Shown: piece after piece, positions 8,416-16,713 of the stretch
Position numbering within the stretch: position 1 is the first letter of the stretch
Layout: every line of letters begins with the position of its first letter
Assembly (NCBI GenBank): GCA_050290225.1
Contig: JBNKHG010000046.1
Location: 1 to 54,431, forward strand
DNA: 54,431 nt
Origin: JBNKHG01 sp050290225
GTDB taxonomy: Bacteria > Pseudomonadota > Gammaproteobacteria > Pseudomonadales > Cellvibrionaceae
Reading direction: 5' to 3'
The notes under the pieces: generated by a model
The model's input: only the letters and a program-made list of their open reading frames with translations
Databases searched by the model: none
What the model was told of the DNA's origin: nothing
Translations under genes and position numbers: made by a program

Positions 8416-9159
8416 TCAAGGTAGTGCTTCGGCTTCGATGGGCGGGTGCTCTTTGTGATGTTTTTGCTCCAGTGCGATGCGCTGCCTATTTTTGCCCACC
8501 AGTCTGATGCCGAGGCGACGCAGCCATTCAAAGACCAGTAACACTAACAGCAAGGCTGTGAGCGCGATAAGAACACCTGCTACACCGAGGCTGGTGCGTT
8601 CGGCGTGACAGGTCCAGATAAACTGGCCTATACACAGGGTGGCTACCACCAGCAGTGTGGGTTTACGGCCGATATATTCGACAATAAACACACCTAGATG
8701 TGCATTCAGTGCGACCACCGGCGCCGCCGCCAGCCAGTTCTCGTAAACACCCGGCTGCCAGCTGTGGCTCAGGCTTTTGACAACAACACCGAGAACAGAG
8801 TTATAAGCCATGATCACTACGGAGGTTGGAATCGCAATTTTTAAATCTGCCCGGCACAACAATACCAGGGCTGCGTAAATGACCATATCAATACCAACGC
8901 CGGTCACGCTGACAATGGATGCACTTGCCAGGAGGCCCAGTAGTAGCCCTACGCGCTGGCCCAATGTTCGTCAAAATCGGTCATGCCAACATGACTGGAA
9001 ATTTCGTTAATCCGGTACAGCTGTAACAGGCCAAAGCTGCCCCAAATGACGGCGAATGAGCCAGAGAAACCAGATCCACAGTTTCTGTTTGGGCGGGGTT
9101 TTTATGGATATATCAGACGAGGCTCTTTGGCGTCTCAGATTTCGGAGAGGCAATACCAC
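8416..9159 (-). pseudogene. TauE/SafE-type permease, 5' truncated and frameshifted
   Basis: The open frame 8416-8964 encodes the C-terminal half of a sulfite-exporter (TauE/SafE) permease: GVGIDMVIYAALVLL, then PTSVVIMAYNS, then NWLAAAPVVALNAHLGV and a C-terminal helix. The preceding residues SFGLLQLYRINEI and TDFDEHW lie upstream in another frame. One G missing in the CCC run at 8960-8962 (plus strand) would restore DEHWGQRVGLLL. A second shift near 9040 joins PPKQKLWIWFLWLI to AVIWGSFGLL. The normal N-terminal repeat of about 150-200 residues is not seen. The gene is therefore both truncated and interrupted and is most likely dead. Confidence 0.65.
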
Positions 9160-9515
9160 TTATCGAACCGATTCGGCTTAATGTGCTGGATCATGTTCAC
9201 TTTGTTTTAAAAGCGTTTTATTTCGCTACTATGGCTATTATATGCATCACTACGGCGGGAGCCTGGATCTCCATTTCGATTGGGTCAATCCAATGGTTGG
9301 GCCGCCGCTTATCCCATTACAGATCATGGGCCGGTAGAGACGATGGTTTTGAAACGGTAATTAGAAATTGGTGCACTGTTTGCCCGCGGGTGAGGTTAAT
9401 AGCCCGCTAAAGGTATATGAGAGAGGGGTATTGATTTGAGCCCGCGACTGATTATTACGCGGACTCAGAACCCTCTATCACGTAGGCTTTTCTTGTCGCC
9501 TTGTATAGGTAGGGG
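9160..9515. other. intergenic, no supportable gene
   Basis: This stretch separates the broken permease from the peptidase gene. It contains short open frames on the plus strand, one of which (about 9200-9333) reads YYMHHYGGSLDLHFDWVNP before a stop, which looks protein-like but matches nothing I recognise and lacks a proper start. No tRNA, terminator or operator could be supported. Confidence 0.5.
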
Positions 9516-10598
9516 CTAGTTTGTGAAAAAACCGGGATATAATTTTTCAAAATCGGTATTCATTTTTTCCACGTCGTTTGACTTCAACATGCCATTGGCC
9601 AATAGGGAGAGCTTTGCATACAGAAAGTGCATGGCATCCATTTTGTTGATCTCAATCCGTTTATGCACCACCGCTGGAAATTCTACACCACCTTCACCAA
9701 GCGGAAAGGTGCGTGCCATGACGTACCTACCGTCAAGATAATCCATCACCTGTTGGTCAAAGGCTTCGTAACTCATATTAAATATGGCCTGGAAAGAATC
9801 ATCCACCGTATATCCTTTGTTTATAGCGTACAGGAACTGATACATCTTTTTTCGACGCTCCGGGTCTGCATTCAGGTAGTGAACGACAGCGACGGAACGG
9901 GCGTAAAATGTATCAACAAACTCTCTCTGTTTATTTGTCTGATCCTGACCTACACCCAATTTACTCTGCGGTGTTTTGAAGAGCGACTCTGAATCCACAT
10001 TTTTAAATCCTGAGAGGTTATTTATTAGCAACGAGTAAAAACGGTTCCTGAGTATTCGCATATCACCAAGAACGATTTGGTCCCGCTTCTGTATAAACGT
10101 ACCGAAATACTCTGCAATGCCTTCGTTGAACCAGGGTGGGTTTGCCAGGCCCAGGGAAGAACTGTTCATCAGGAAATGCGTTAACTCGTGCAGCACAACG
10201 GAGCGCCCCCAGCTACCGCCGCCGGCATTGGAGGCTCGAAATTTGTCAGCCCGCGCATAGACATGTCCACCCCCTGCCGGAGAAAACAGCCCTGCATACT
10301 CCTCCTGGATACCCATGGCTCGGTAGGTGGAGGCGTTTCGAGCCAACACAAAAGGGATTTTTCGGTCTAGCTCAACGGGCTCATATCCCATAAGTATTGC
10401 CATGAAGTAGTTGAAATGCTCAAGCTCCTCGAGCATGGCAATAGCAGTTTTCTCTTTCGCATCGGAAAACACCAGAAAGTTTTTGCTTTCCAGCATGATC
10501 CAGTCGCGCTTGCTGAGCTTTTTTACGTTAACCTCATCGGCTTGAGCGGCCCAGCTAACAGATAATATCAATAGGGTCGTTATAATTTTTTTTAACAT
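9516..10598 (-). CDS. secreted DUF1570-like zinc peptidase (HExxH)
   Basis: A 360-residue protein. I prefer the ATG at 10596-10598, which has GGAG eight bases upstream and gives a clean signal peptide ending AAQA near residue 20. The sequence shows a gluzincin signature: HELTH (His137, Glu138, His141) followed 17 residues later by WFNEGIAEYF, whose glutamate would be the third zinc ligand. Between them is a short loop with MNSSSLGLANPP. The N-terminal domain (SKNFLVFSDAKEKTAIAMLEELE) is the usual lead-in of DUF1570-type proteins. It should act in the periplasm or outside the cell. The substrate is unknown. It is a monocistronic gene divergent from the fucose regulator. Confidence 0.75.
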   Translation of the reverse strand: MLKKIITTLLILSVSWAAQADEVNVKKLSKRDWIMLESKNFLVFSDAKEKTAIAMLEELEHFNYFMAILMGYEPVELDRKIPFVLARNASTYRAMGIQEEYAGLFSPAGGGHVYARADKFRASNAGGGSWGRSVVLHELTHFLMNSSSLGLANPPWFNEGIAEYFGTFIQKRDQIVLGDMRILRNRFYSLLINNLSGFKNVDSESLFKTPQSKLGVGQDQTNKQREFVDTFYARSVAVVHYLNADPERRKKMYQFLYAINKGYTVDDSFQAIFNMSYEAFDQQVMDYLDGRYVMARTFPLGEGGVEFPAVVHKRIEINKMDAMHFLYAKLSLLANGMLKSNDVEKMNTDFEKLYPGFFTN

Positions 10599-10814
10599 CT
10601 CCATGACTCCGTTTAGCACTCGCAATATCGCTGTTATTAGGCCTGTTTTGGTTCTGCATTATAGGTTGAAATATGTGCGTAAAGGCTTTCCCGGTTAACT
10701 TCAGCACAGTGCTATGTAGGAATGGTGCGGCTGGAAAAGGCACGGCCGAATAAAGGCGGCTAGTGACCAAGTGTGAAGAAGTCAGCGCACCTGCACTGGG
10801 CTGGCTGTGCGCCG

Positions 10815-10855
10815 TTTCAATAGGCAGATAGCTTGTATATAATTTATATAATACA
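10815..10855 (+). promoter_or_regulatory. promoter and operator of the fucose-operon GntR regulator
   Basis: A -35-like TTTCAA (10815-10820), a 17-bp spacer and a consensus -10 TATAAT (10838-10843) lie about 40 bp before the regulator start. A 22-bp imperfect palindrome (10834-10855) of the form TGTAT-N12-ATACA with an AT-rich centre covers the -10 box. The same half sites recur in the promoter of the following operon at 11853, so the site probably mediates autorepression by this GntR protein. Confidence 0.6.
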
Positions 10856-10884
10856 TCAATCGTGTGAGTGGGGGTAGAGCAAGA

Positions 10885-11799
10885 GTGCCAAATAAAAGTT
10901 ATCTGGTGCAAAAAACCTGCAATCAACTGCTGGATTGGGTTGTGGCCAATTCGGCCGGGGCTCAGTCTTATATGCCCAGCGTGTTGTCTCTGGCAGAGGA
11001 AATGGGTGTCAGCAGAACTACCATAAGAGCTGCATTGGCACATCTGGTGGAGCGGGGGCTGATAGCGGATGACACCACGGGTAAGCGTATTCTGCGCAAG
11101 CCAAAGAAGGCGGACTACTGTCAGTTGGGGGATGAGCCGGCCTCCCGGGAGGCGACGATAGAGAAGTATTTTCTTTCCCTTATCCACAGTGGTCGGCTGT
11201 TGCCTGGCAGTCGTTTTTCGGAGTTGGAGCTAGCCAAACAGTCTGGTTGTAACACGGTCACTGTCAGGGAGTTTCTCGCACGTTTTTCCCGCTTCGGGCT
11301 GATCGAAAAGAAGCCTCGCTCCCAGTGGCAGATGGTGAGGTTTGACCACTGTTTTGCCGCAGAGCTGATCGAGTTTCGCAAAGTGCTGGAAATGCGAGCC
11401 CTTGTAAAATTGTTGGAATTGGAGGGCGAGCACCCGGTGTGGTCGGAATTGAGTGACCTGCTGGCACTGCACCGGGCGGTTCTACAGGACTTCGAGCACC
11501 GTCATGGTGAAGTGTCGGCGTTGGATGTGCGTTTGCACCGGGCGTTGTTGTCCGGTACTCAAAACCGATTTATCAGCCAGTTTTTTGAAGTGGTGTCTTT
11601 CGTGTGCCATTACCACTACCAATGGGATAAGTCGGGGCAAAAGGAGCGCTTGCGCGTGGCGCTGACCGAGCATATTGAGTTATTGATTGCCTTGTTGGCC
11701 GGGGATGCGGCAGCTGCTGTCGCGGCGCTGGAGGCGCACCTGGATACCGCTGAGCGAACGCTGCTGGATTGCGCCACTCAGGTCGGCAGGGCCGGGTAA
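10885..11799 (+). CDS. GntR/FadR-family regulator of the fucose operon
   Basis: A 304-residue regulator from the GTG at 10885 (GGGGGTAG ahead of it); an earlier GTG at 10864 is in frame but has no ribosome site. It appears to hold two winged-helix segments, one near residues 30-70 (LAEEMGVSRTTIRAALAHLVERGLI) and a second near 105-145 (ELAKQSGCNTVTVREFLARFSRFGLIEKK). They are followed by an all-helical FCD ligand domain with the metal-site pattern ALDVRLH near residue 213 and TEHIELL near 260. The duplicated DNA-binding module is unusual for the family. It lies directly upstream of the catabolic operon, and a 22-bp palindrome of the same type sits in both promoters, so it likely represses both until a sugar acid binds. 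Confidence 0.85.
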   Translation: MPNKSYLVQKTCNQLLDWVVANSAGAQSYMPSVLSLAEEMGVSRTTIRAALAHLVERGLIADDTTGKRILRKPKKADYCQLGDEPASREATIEKYFLSLIHSGRLLPGSRFSELELAKQSGCNTVTVREFLARFSRFGLIEKKPRSQWQMVRFDHCFAAELIEFRKVLEMRALVKLLELEGEHPVWSELSDLLALHRAVLQDFEHRHGEVSALDVRLHRALLSGTQNRFISQFFEVVSFVCHYHYQWDKSGQKERLRVALTEHIELLIALLAGDAAAAVAALEAHLDTAERTLLDCATQVGRAG

Positions 11800-11847
11800 G
11801 CGCCGCACGTTTGGGCAAGCGTTTCCTTGAGGGGAAAATTACTGGAT

Positions 11848-11876
11848 TTGATTGTATTTTATTAATAAAATACATT
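11848..11876 (+). promoter_or_regulatory. promoter and perfect 22-bp operator of the fucose operon
   Basis: TTGATT (11848-11853), a 17-bp spacer and TACATT (11871-11876) form a promoter 30 bp upstream of the first catabolic gene. The interval 11853-11874 is a perfect 22-bp palindrome (TGTATTTTATT and its exact reverse complement), filling the spacer between the boxes. It shares the TGTAT and ATACA ends with the operator at 10834. This arrangement is typical of a repressor that blocks RNA polymerase. Confidence 0.7.
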
Positions 11877-11905
11877 ATAGAGAATTATTTTACAAGAGTG
11901 ACTTT

Positions 11906-12220
11906 ATGGCGTCTGAGCCGACTGATAAGCGCTTTGTCCTGCTGAGTGATGAAGACAATATTCTGGTGTGCTGTGCGCATGTTACCGCCGGGGAGCGGGT
12001 GCAACTGGAAGGGGGCGTTGCCATTCTTTCGCGGGATATTCCAGTAGGCCACAAGTTGGCCCGGCGGGATATAGCTGTGGGGGAACGTATCGTTAAATAT
12101 GGGGCTCCCATTGGTTCTGCCACTACTGACATAAAAGTCGCCGAGCACGTTCATTTGCATAACATGAAGAGTGACTACATCCCCAGTCACTCCCGTCAGG
12201 GACGAGGAGCAATATCGTGA
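11906..12220 (+). CDS. UxaA-family dehydratase, small (SAF domain) subunit
   Basis: A 104-residue protein beginning at the ATG at 11906 with AAGAG nearby. It is a single SAF domain (about residues 12-90), the N-terminal module of altronate dehydratase UxaA, seen in the segments DNILVCCAHVTAGE, IPVGHKLARRDI and IVKYGAPIGSATTDI. In E. coli UxaA this domain is fused to the large catalytic part. Here, as in the Campylobacter jejuni fucose operon (Cj0482/Cj0483), it is a separate gene. The stop overlaps the GTG start of the large subunit (GTGA), indicating translational coupling and equal dosage. Confidence 0.85.
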   Translation: MASEPTDKRFVLLSDEDNILVCCAHVTAGERVQLEGGVAILSRDIPVGHKLARRDIAVGERIVKYGAPIGSATTDIKVAEHVHLHNMKSDYIPSHSRQGRGAIS

Positions 12221-13404
12221 AAGGCTATCTGCGTGCCGACGGGCGGAAAGGTATTCGCAATCAGATTCTGGTGGTGTATCTGGTGGAGTGTGCCCACCAC
12301 GTGGCACGTGCGATTGTTGCACACAATAATTCCCGGGTTGTACAGCTGATTGGTTTTCCCGGCTGCTATCCCAATGACTACGCACTGAAAATCATGGAGC
12401 AGTTGTGTACCCATCCCAATGCGGGTGGGGTGTTGATTGTCTCCCTAGGTTGCGAGGGTTTTAATCGGGAACAGCTCGCTGCTACGGTAAGCAGCAGCGG
12501 CCGTCCAATACAGACCTTGGTGATACAGGAATGCGGTGGAACATCCTCTACCTTAGCGGCGGGAATCGCCGCGGTGCGTGAATTGACGCAGGCCCTGCAT
12601 GATGTGCCCCTTGTGGACATGGGTGTTGAGGATCTGGTGGTAGGCACCATTTGCGGGGGCTCCGATGGAACCAGTGGCATAAGTGCCAATCCGGCGGTCG
12701 GCCGGTGCTTCGACCGCTTGATTGAACAGGGTGCAGCCTGCATTTTTGAAGAAACCGGGGAGCTGATTGGTTGCGAACATATTGTGGCCGAGCGCGCCGT
12801 AACGCCTGCGCTGGGTCAGGAAATTCTTCGTGCCGTGAACAAGGCGGAAGATTACTACCGTGCCATGGGTTACGGCAGCTTTGCGCCTGGTAATGCCGAG
12901 GGCGGTCTTACCACGCAAGAAGAAAAATCACTGGGTGCTTACGCTAAATCCGGCGCGTCGCGTATTCACGGCCTGATCAAACCGGGCGACCTGACACCCG
13001 GTGCCGGACTTTATCTTATGGACGTTGTGTCCGACGGCGGGCCACGCTTTGGCTTTCCCAATATAGTAGACAATGCGGAAATCGTGGAGTTGATTGCCTC
13101 GGGTTCTCATCTGGTGCTTTTCACCACTGGGCGAGGCTCAGTCGTTGGCTCAGCCATATCCCCGGTTATCAAGGTATGCGCCAACCCGGAAACCTATCGG
13201 CGCATGCATGAAGATATGGACGTAAATGCCGGAAAAATAGTAGAGGGCAGAGCCAGCGTGGACGACATAGGCGAAGAAATTTACCAGCTGGTATGCCGGG
13301 TAGCGGCTGGCGAGCAAAGCCGCTCCGAGGCGCTTGGGCATCAGGAATTTGTCTTGACCTACAAGCATTTCGAGCCCATTGGGCCAGCATGCCTGCCGCG
13401 TTAA
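12217..13404 (+). CDS. UxaA-family dehydratase, large subunit (probable L-fuconate or altronate dehydratase)
   Basis: A 395-residue catalytic subunit from a GTG at 12217 with GAGGAG upstream. It carries the UxaA/GarD hallmarks: GYLRADGRKGIRNQILVVYLVEC at the start, FPGCYPNDYA, GCEGFN, the TICGGSDGTSGISANPAVG block and GLYLMDVVSDGGPRFG, with conserved cysteines that could hold iron. Family enzymes dehydrate aldonic acids (altronate, galactarate) to 2-keto-3-deoxy acids in the cytoplasm. Context (FucP, fucose-type dehydrogenase, diketo-deoxyfuconate hydrolase) suggests L-fuconate as substrate, as for the C. jejuni pair. The UxaB-like and L-galactonate-dehydrogenase-like genes at 24998-27138 make D-altronate an equally reasonable substrate. 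Confidence 0.82.
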   Translation: MKGYLRADGRKGIRNQILVVYLVECAHHVARAIVAHNNSRVVQLIGFPGCYPNDYALKIMEQLCTHPNAGGVLIVSLGCEGFNREQLAATVSSSGRPIQTLVIQECGGTSSTLAAGIAAVRELTQALHDVPLVDMGVEDLVVGTICGGSDGTSGISANPAVGRCFDRLIEQGAACIFEETGELIGCEHIVAERAVTPALGQEILRAVNKAEDYYRAMGYGSFAPGNAEGGLTTQEEKSLGAYAKSGASRIHGLIKPGDLTPGAGLYLMDVVSDGGPRFGFPNIVDNAEIVELIASGSHLVLFTTGRGSVVGSAISPVIKVCANPETYRRMHEDMDVNAGKIVEGRASVDDIGEEIYQLVCRVAAGEQSRSEALGHQEFVLTYKHFEPIGPACLPR

Positions 13405-13425
13405 TGCGGGTTGGCTTTAGATTAA

Positions 13426-14472
13426 ATGAGCGTGAATAGAATGATTGGGCAAGTACGGCGGCTAGGCAATACGGATTTAATGGTCAGCGAATTGGGATTT
13501 GGGGCTGCCACACTGGGTAATCTCTATCATCCGGTTTCCGATGTGGCGGCGAAGAGTGCTGTTGAGCGAGCTCTGGTTGCCGGCATTAACCATTTCGATA
13601 CGGCGCCTTACTACGGGTTTGGTTTGAGTGAGCGCCGCCTGGGTGATGCATTGCGCTTACTGCCGGCAGAGCAATACGTACTGTCTACCAAAGTGGGGCG
13701 TCTGCTCCAACCCTGTGGCCGTGCCGAAGACAAGTATGGTTTCTGCTCCCCCATGCCCTTTGCACCTGTTTACGACTACTCCTACGACGGCGTTATGCGG
13801 TCTTACGAGCACAGTATTCAGCGTTTGGGGCTGCCCCGGATTGATATTTTGTATATGCATGATATCGGGCGGGTAACCCACGGTGACGATCACGACCGCC
13901 TGTTTCGCATAGCAATGGAGGGGGGCTACAAAGCGATGGATGAGTTGCGTTCACAGGGGCTGGTACAGGCTATTGGTCTGGGGGTTAACGAATACCAGGT
14001 ATGCGAACAAGCCATGGATCATGGCGATTTCGATTGCTTTTTATTGGCGGGGCGTTACACGCTGCTGGAGCAGGACGCCCTTAATGCGTTTTTTCCGCGT
14101 TGCGTCAGGCAAAACGTCTCCATTGTGTTGGGTGGGCCGTATAACTCTGGCATTTTGGCCACCGGTGTGCGATGTGAAGGGGTTGTTCCTCACTACAATT
14201 ACCAGCCCGCAAGCAACGCCGTTATTCAGCGTGTGCAGCGCATCGAAGCCTTGTGCGATGAATATGGGGTTTCCCTGGCGTCGGCAGCGCTCCGGTTTCC
14301 ACTGGCGCACCCGGCTGTATGCAGTGTGATTCCCGGCTTGAATTCCGAGACCCGTGTAGAACAGGCGATGGGCCAAATGCAGGAAGATATCCCCGAGGCT
14401 TTCTGGGTGGCACTGAAAGAATCAGACTTACTGCATCCGGAAGCGCCATTGCCGGGCCGGACGGATCATTGA
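13426..14472 (+). CDS. aldo/keto reductase, L-fucose/L-galactose 1-dehydrogenase type
   Basis: A 348-residue aldo/keto reductase (start ATG 13426; ATG 13441 is possible). It has the AKR barrel opening LGFGAATLGNLYHP, the DTAPYYGFGLSERRLG active-site segment with the catalytic Asp and Tyr, the lysine in LSTKVG, the histidine in YMHDIG and the cofactor region VIPGLNSETRV near the C-terminus. The family is that of D-threo-aldose 1-dehydrogenase, which oxidises L-fucose or L-galactose to the 1,5-lactone with NAD(P). It is the first step of the oxidative pathway encoded by this operon, downstream of the dehydratase pair by 21 bp and 27 bp ahead of the SDR. Confidence 0.85.
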   Translation: MSVNRMIGQVRRLGNTDLMVSELGFGAATLGNLYHPVSDVAAKSAVERALVAGINHFDTAPYYGFGLSERRLGDALRLLPAEQYVLSTKVGRLLQPCGRAEDKYGFCSPMPFAPVYDYSYDGVMRSYEHSIQRLGLPRIDILYMHDIGRVTHGDDHDRLFRIAMEGGYKAMDELRSQGLVQAIGLGVNEYQVCEQAMDHGDFDCFLLAGRYTLLEQDALNAFFPRCVRQNVSIVLGGPYNSGILATGVRCEGVVPHYNYQPASNAVIQRVQRIEALCDEYGVSLASAALRFPLAHPAVCSVIPGLNSETRVEQAMGQMQEDIPEAFWVALKESDLLHPEAPLPGRTDH

Positions 14473-14499
14473 ATTTTACAGTTACCCGTGGATTTTTTT

Positions 14500-15276
14500 A
14501 TGACTCAGCAACTTAAAGGCAAAACCGCACTGGTTACCGGTGGTGGCAGTGGCATAGGCGAAAGCATCAGCCTGAAACTGGCCAGCCAGGGTGCGAAGAT
14601 TGTGGTAGTGGATATGAACCTCGATGCCGCCACTGCAACATTGGAAAAAATTTCAGCGGCTGGCGGCAAGGCGAGTGTCTTCCAGTGCGATGTGTCTGAC
14701 CAGGCTCAGGTCGATGAGGTATTTGCGGCGATTCAAGCCACAGATGTTATTGATGTGCTGATCAATAACGCGGGCATTGCGCACGTGGGCAATCTGGAAA
14801 AAACCAGTGAAGTGGATCTCGACCGGCTTTATCGGGTCAACGTCAAGGGTGTGTACAACACCATGCGGGCTGTCATTGAGGGTATGAAGACGTGGCAAAG
14901 CGGGGTCATCATTAATATGGCTTCTGTGGCAGCGTCTGTCGCGGTCGCTGATCGATTTGCCTATTCGATGACCAAAGGGGCGGTATTGACGATGACCTAT
15001 TCGGTGGCCAAAGACTATATTCACGACGGCATCCGCTGTAACTGCATATCGCCGGCGCGGGTGCATACGCCTTTTGTGGATAATTTTCTGGCGCAGAACT
15101 ATCCCGATACCCGGGACGAAATGTTCGTGAAGCTATCACAAAGCCAACCCCTGGGCCGCATGGGGCGGGCAGAAGAGGTTGCCAGCCTGGTGGCCTATTT
15201 ATGCACCGATCAGGCGGCGTTTATTACCGGTACGAATATTCCTATCGACGGTGGGTTTATAACATTGAACAGTTGA
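14500..15276 (+). CDS. SDR oxidoreductase, probable 2-keto-3-deoxy-L-fuconate dehydrogenase
   Basis: A 258-residue classical SDR from the ATG at 14500. It has the cofactor motif TGGGSGIG near residues 13-20, NNAGIAH, catalytic Ser in MASVAAS and the pair Tyr155-Lys159 (YSMTK). It ends with a typical IPIDGGF tail. The aspartate in VVVDMN after the second strand suggests NAD rather than NADP. In the oxidative L-fucose pathway an SDR converts 2-keto-3-deoxy-L-fuconate to the 2,4-diketo acid, the substrate of the FAH-family hydrolase encoded in the same operon at 18027. Function is assigned from this context; SDR sequence alone does not fix the substrate. Confidence 0.8.
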   Translation: MTQQLKGKTALVTGGGSGIGESISLKLASQGAKIVVVDMNLDAATATLEKISAAGGKASVFQCDVSDQAQVDEVFAAIQATDVIDVLINNAGIAHVGNLEKTSEVDLDRLYRVNVKGVYNTMRAVIEGMKTWQSGVIINMASVAASVAVADRFAYSMTKGAVLTMTYSVAKDYIHDGIRCNCISPARVHTPFVDNFLAQNYPDTRDEMFVKLSQSQPLGRMGRAEEVASLVAYLCTDQAAFITGTNIPIDGGFITLNS

Positions 15277-15354
15277 GCAAGCGTTCTGCTGCGTGTGTTT
15301 CAGTTATCTGTCCAGGCTAGGGCCTAATTTAAACCAATAATGAGGGGTACTGCG

Positions 15355-16713
15355 ATGAGTACAGTTGAGCCGGCCGAAACACCTGACGAAATGAACAAGC
15401 CAGAGGCCTCCAAGTCTGCGGAGGTGGTACCGGCATCTTTGCTGGTACCATTCGCCTTAATAACGTGTTGTTTTGCACTTTGGGGGTTTGCCAATGATAT
15501 TACCAACCCCATGGTGGCGGCGTTTCAGAAAATTTTCCTGACCGGTGCCGCGGAAGCAACCTGGGTACAAGTAGCCTTCTATGGTGGCTACGGTGTTATG
15601 GCAATCCCCGCCGCCTTGTTTATTCGTCGCTATTCCTACAAAGCGGGCATGCTGACCGGCCTAGCCCTTTATGCTATAGGTGGCTTGCTGTTTGTGCCGG
15701 CCAGTGCAATTGGTGAGTTTTACCCCTTCCTGCTGGCTTATTTTGTGATTACCTGTGGTTTGTCGTTTCTTGAGACCACTGCGAATCCCTATATTTTGTC
15801 GATGGGGCCGGAAGAAACCGCCACCCGTCGTTTGAATCTGGCACAGGCCTTCAATCCCATTGGCTCTCTTATCGGTATGTATATCGCATCACAATTTATT
15901 TTGGCAAAACTGGATGAACGAGGTAAGGGCGCCAGAGCGTTGCTGCCGTTAGACGAGTTTGAAGTATTGAAAGCCGCAGATCTGGATATTGTCAGTCAGC
16001 CCTATGTCATGATCGGTATTGTGATCGGGTTGCTGTTTATTCTGATTGTCAGAATGAAGATGCCCGACAACAAATCATCTCCCATCGTGGATGACAGTAT
16101 TGGTGCTATCTTTCGTCGGCTTATCCGGTCGAGAACCTATGTTGGCGGTGTGGTGGCCCAAATGTTCTATGTGGGCGCGCAAATCATGTGCTGGACATTT
16201 ATCATCCATTACGGCACAGAGGTGTTTATGGGCCAGGGGACGTCTGAGAAGGATGCCCAGGTTTTGTCACAGCAGTACAACATTGCTGCTATGGTCATGT
16301 TTTGCCTGAGCCGGTTTGTGTGTACTTTCCTGTTGAAGTTTATCTGTCCGGGTCGGCTGTTAATGATGCTGGCCCTGGGTGGCATCACCCTCAGTCTTGG
16401 TGTGGTTCTGCTGGGTGGTCTGCCAGGGCTTTACTGCCTGGTGGGTATCTCTGCCTGTATGTCGTTGATGTTCCCTACCATTTACGGCATCGCCTTGAAA
16501 GGCCTGGTGGGTGACGACGCAAAACTGGCGGCGGCGGGGCTGATTATGGCGATTGTCGGGGGTACGATCCTGCCAATGCTACAAGCGTTGGTAATTGATC
16601 ACTGGTCGCTGGATCTGCTCGGTGCGATACAGGCTTCGTTTACCCTGCCACTGCTGTGTTTTATCGTCATTGCCGTCTATGGCCATTTAACGGTAACGCC
16701 TCGCAATGCCTAG
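15355..16713 (+). CDS. fucP: L-fucose:proton symporter (FucP family MFS)
   Basis: A 452-residue transporter from the ATG at 15355, which is preceded by GAGGGG at good spacing. It shows the FucP-type N-terminal helix with CFALWGFANDITNPMV, the YGGYGVMAIPAALFIRRYSYKAG loop and the ETTANPYIL motif in helix 5, and about 12 membrane segments. FucP imports L-fucose (also L-galactose and D-arabinose in E. coli) with protons across the inner membrane. Its place in the operon gives the cell the substrate of the AKR. The last codons overlap the start of the lut fusion gene by eight bases. This is the clearest anchor for the identity of the pathway. Confidence 0.9.
   Translation: MSTVEPAETPDEMNKPEASKSAEVVPASLLVPFALITCCFALWGFANDITNPMVAAFQKIFLTGAAEATWVQVAFYGGYGVMAIPAALFIRRYSYKAGMLTGLALYAIGGLLFVPASAIGEFYPFLLAYFVITCGLSFLETTANPYILSMGPEETATRRLNLAQAFNPIGSLIGMYIASQFILAKLDERGKGARALLPLDEFEVLKAADLDIVSQPYVMIGIVIGLLFILIVRMKMPDNKSSPIVDDSIGAIFRRLIRSRTYVGGVVAQMFYVGAQIMCWTFIIHYGTEVFMGQGTSEKDAQVLSQQYNIAAMVMFCLSRFVCTFLLKFICPGRLLMMLALGGITLSLGVVLLGGLPGLYCLVGISACMSLMFPTIYGIALKGLVGDDAKLAAAGLIMAIVGGTILPMLQALVIDHWSLDLLGAIQASFTLPLLCFIVIAVYGHLTVTPRNA

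Noticed and set aside
9183..9410. 75-codon plus-strand open frame, and a second frame reading YYMHHYGGSLDLHFDWVNP
   Set aside because: No ribosome site, no similarity I recognise, and the protein-like frame has no start and stops after about 40 codons.
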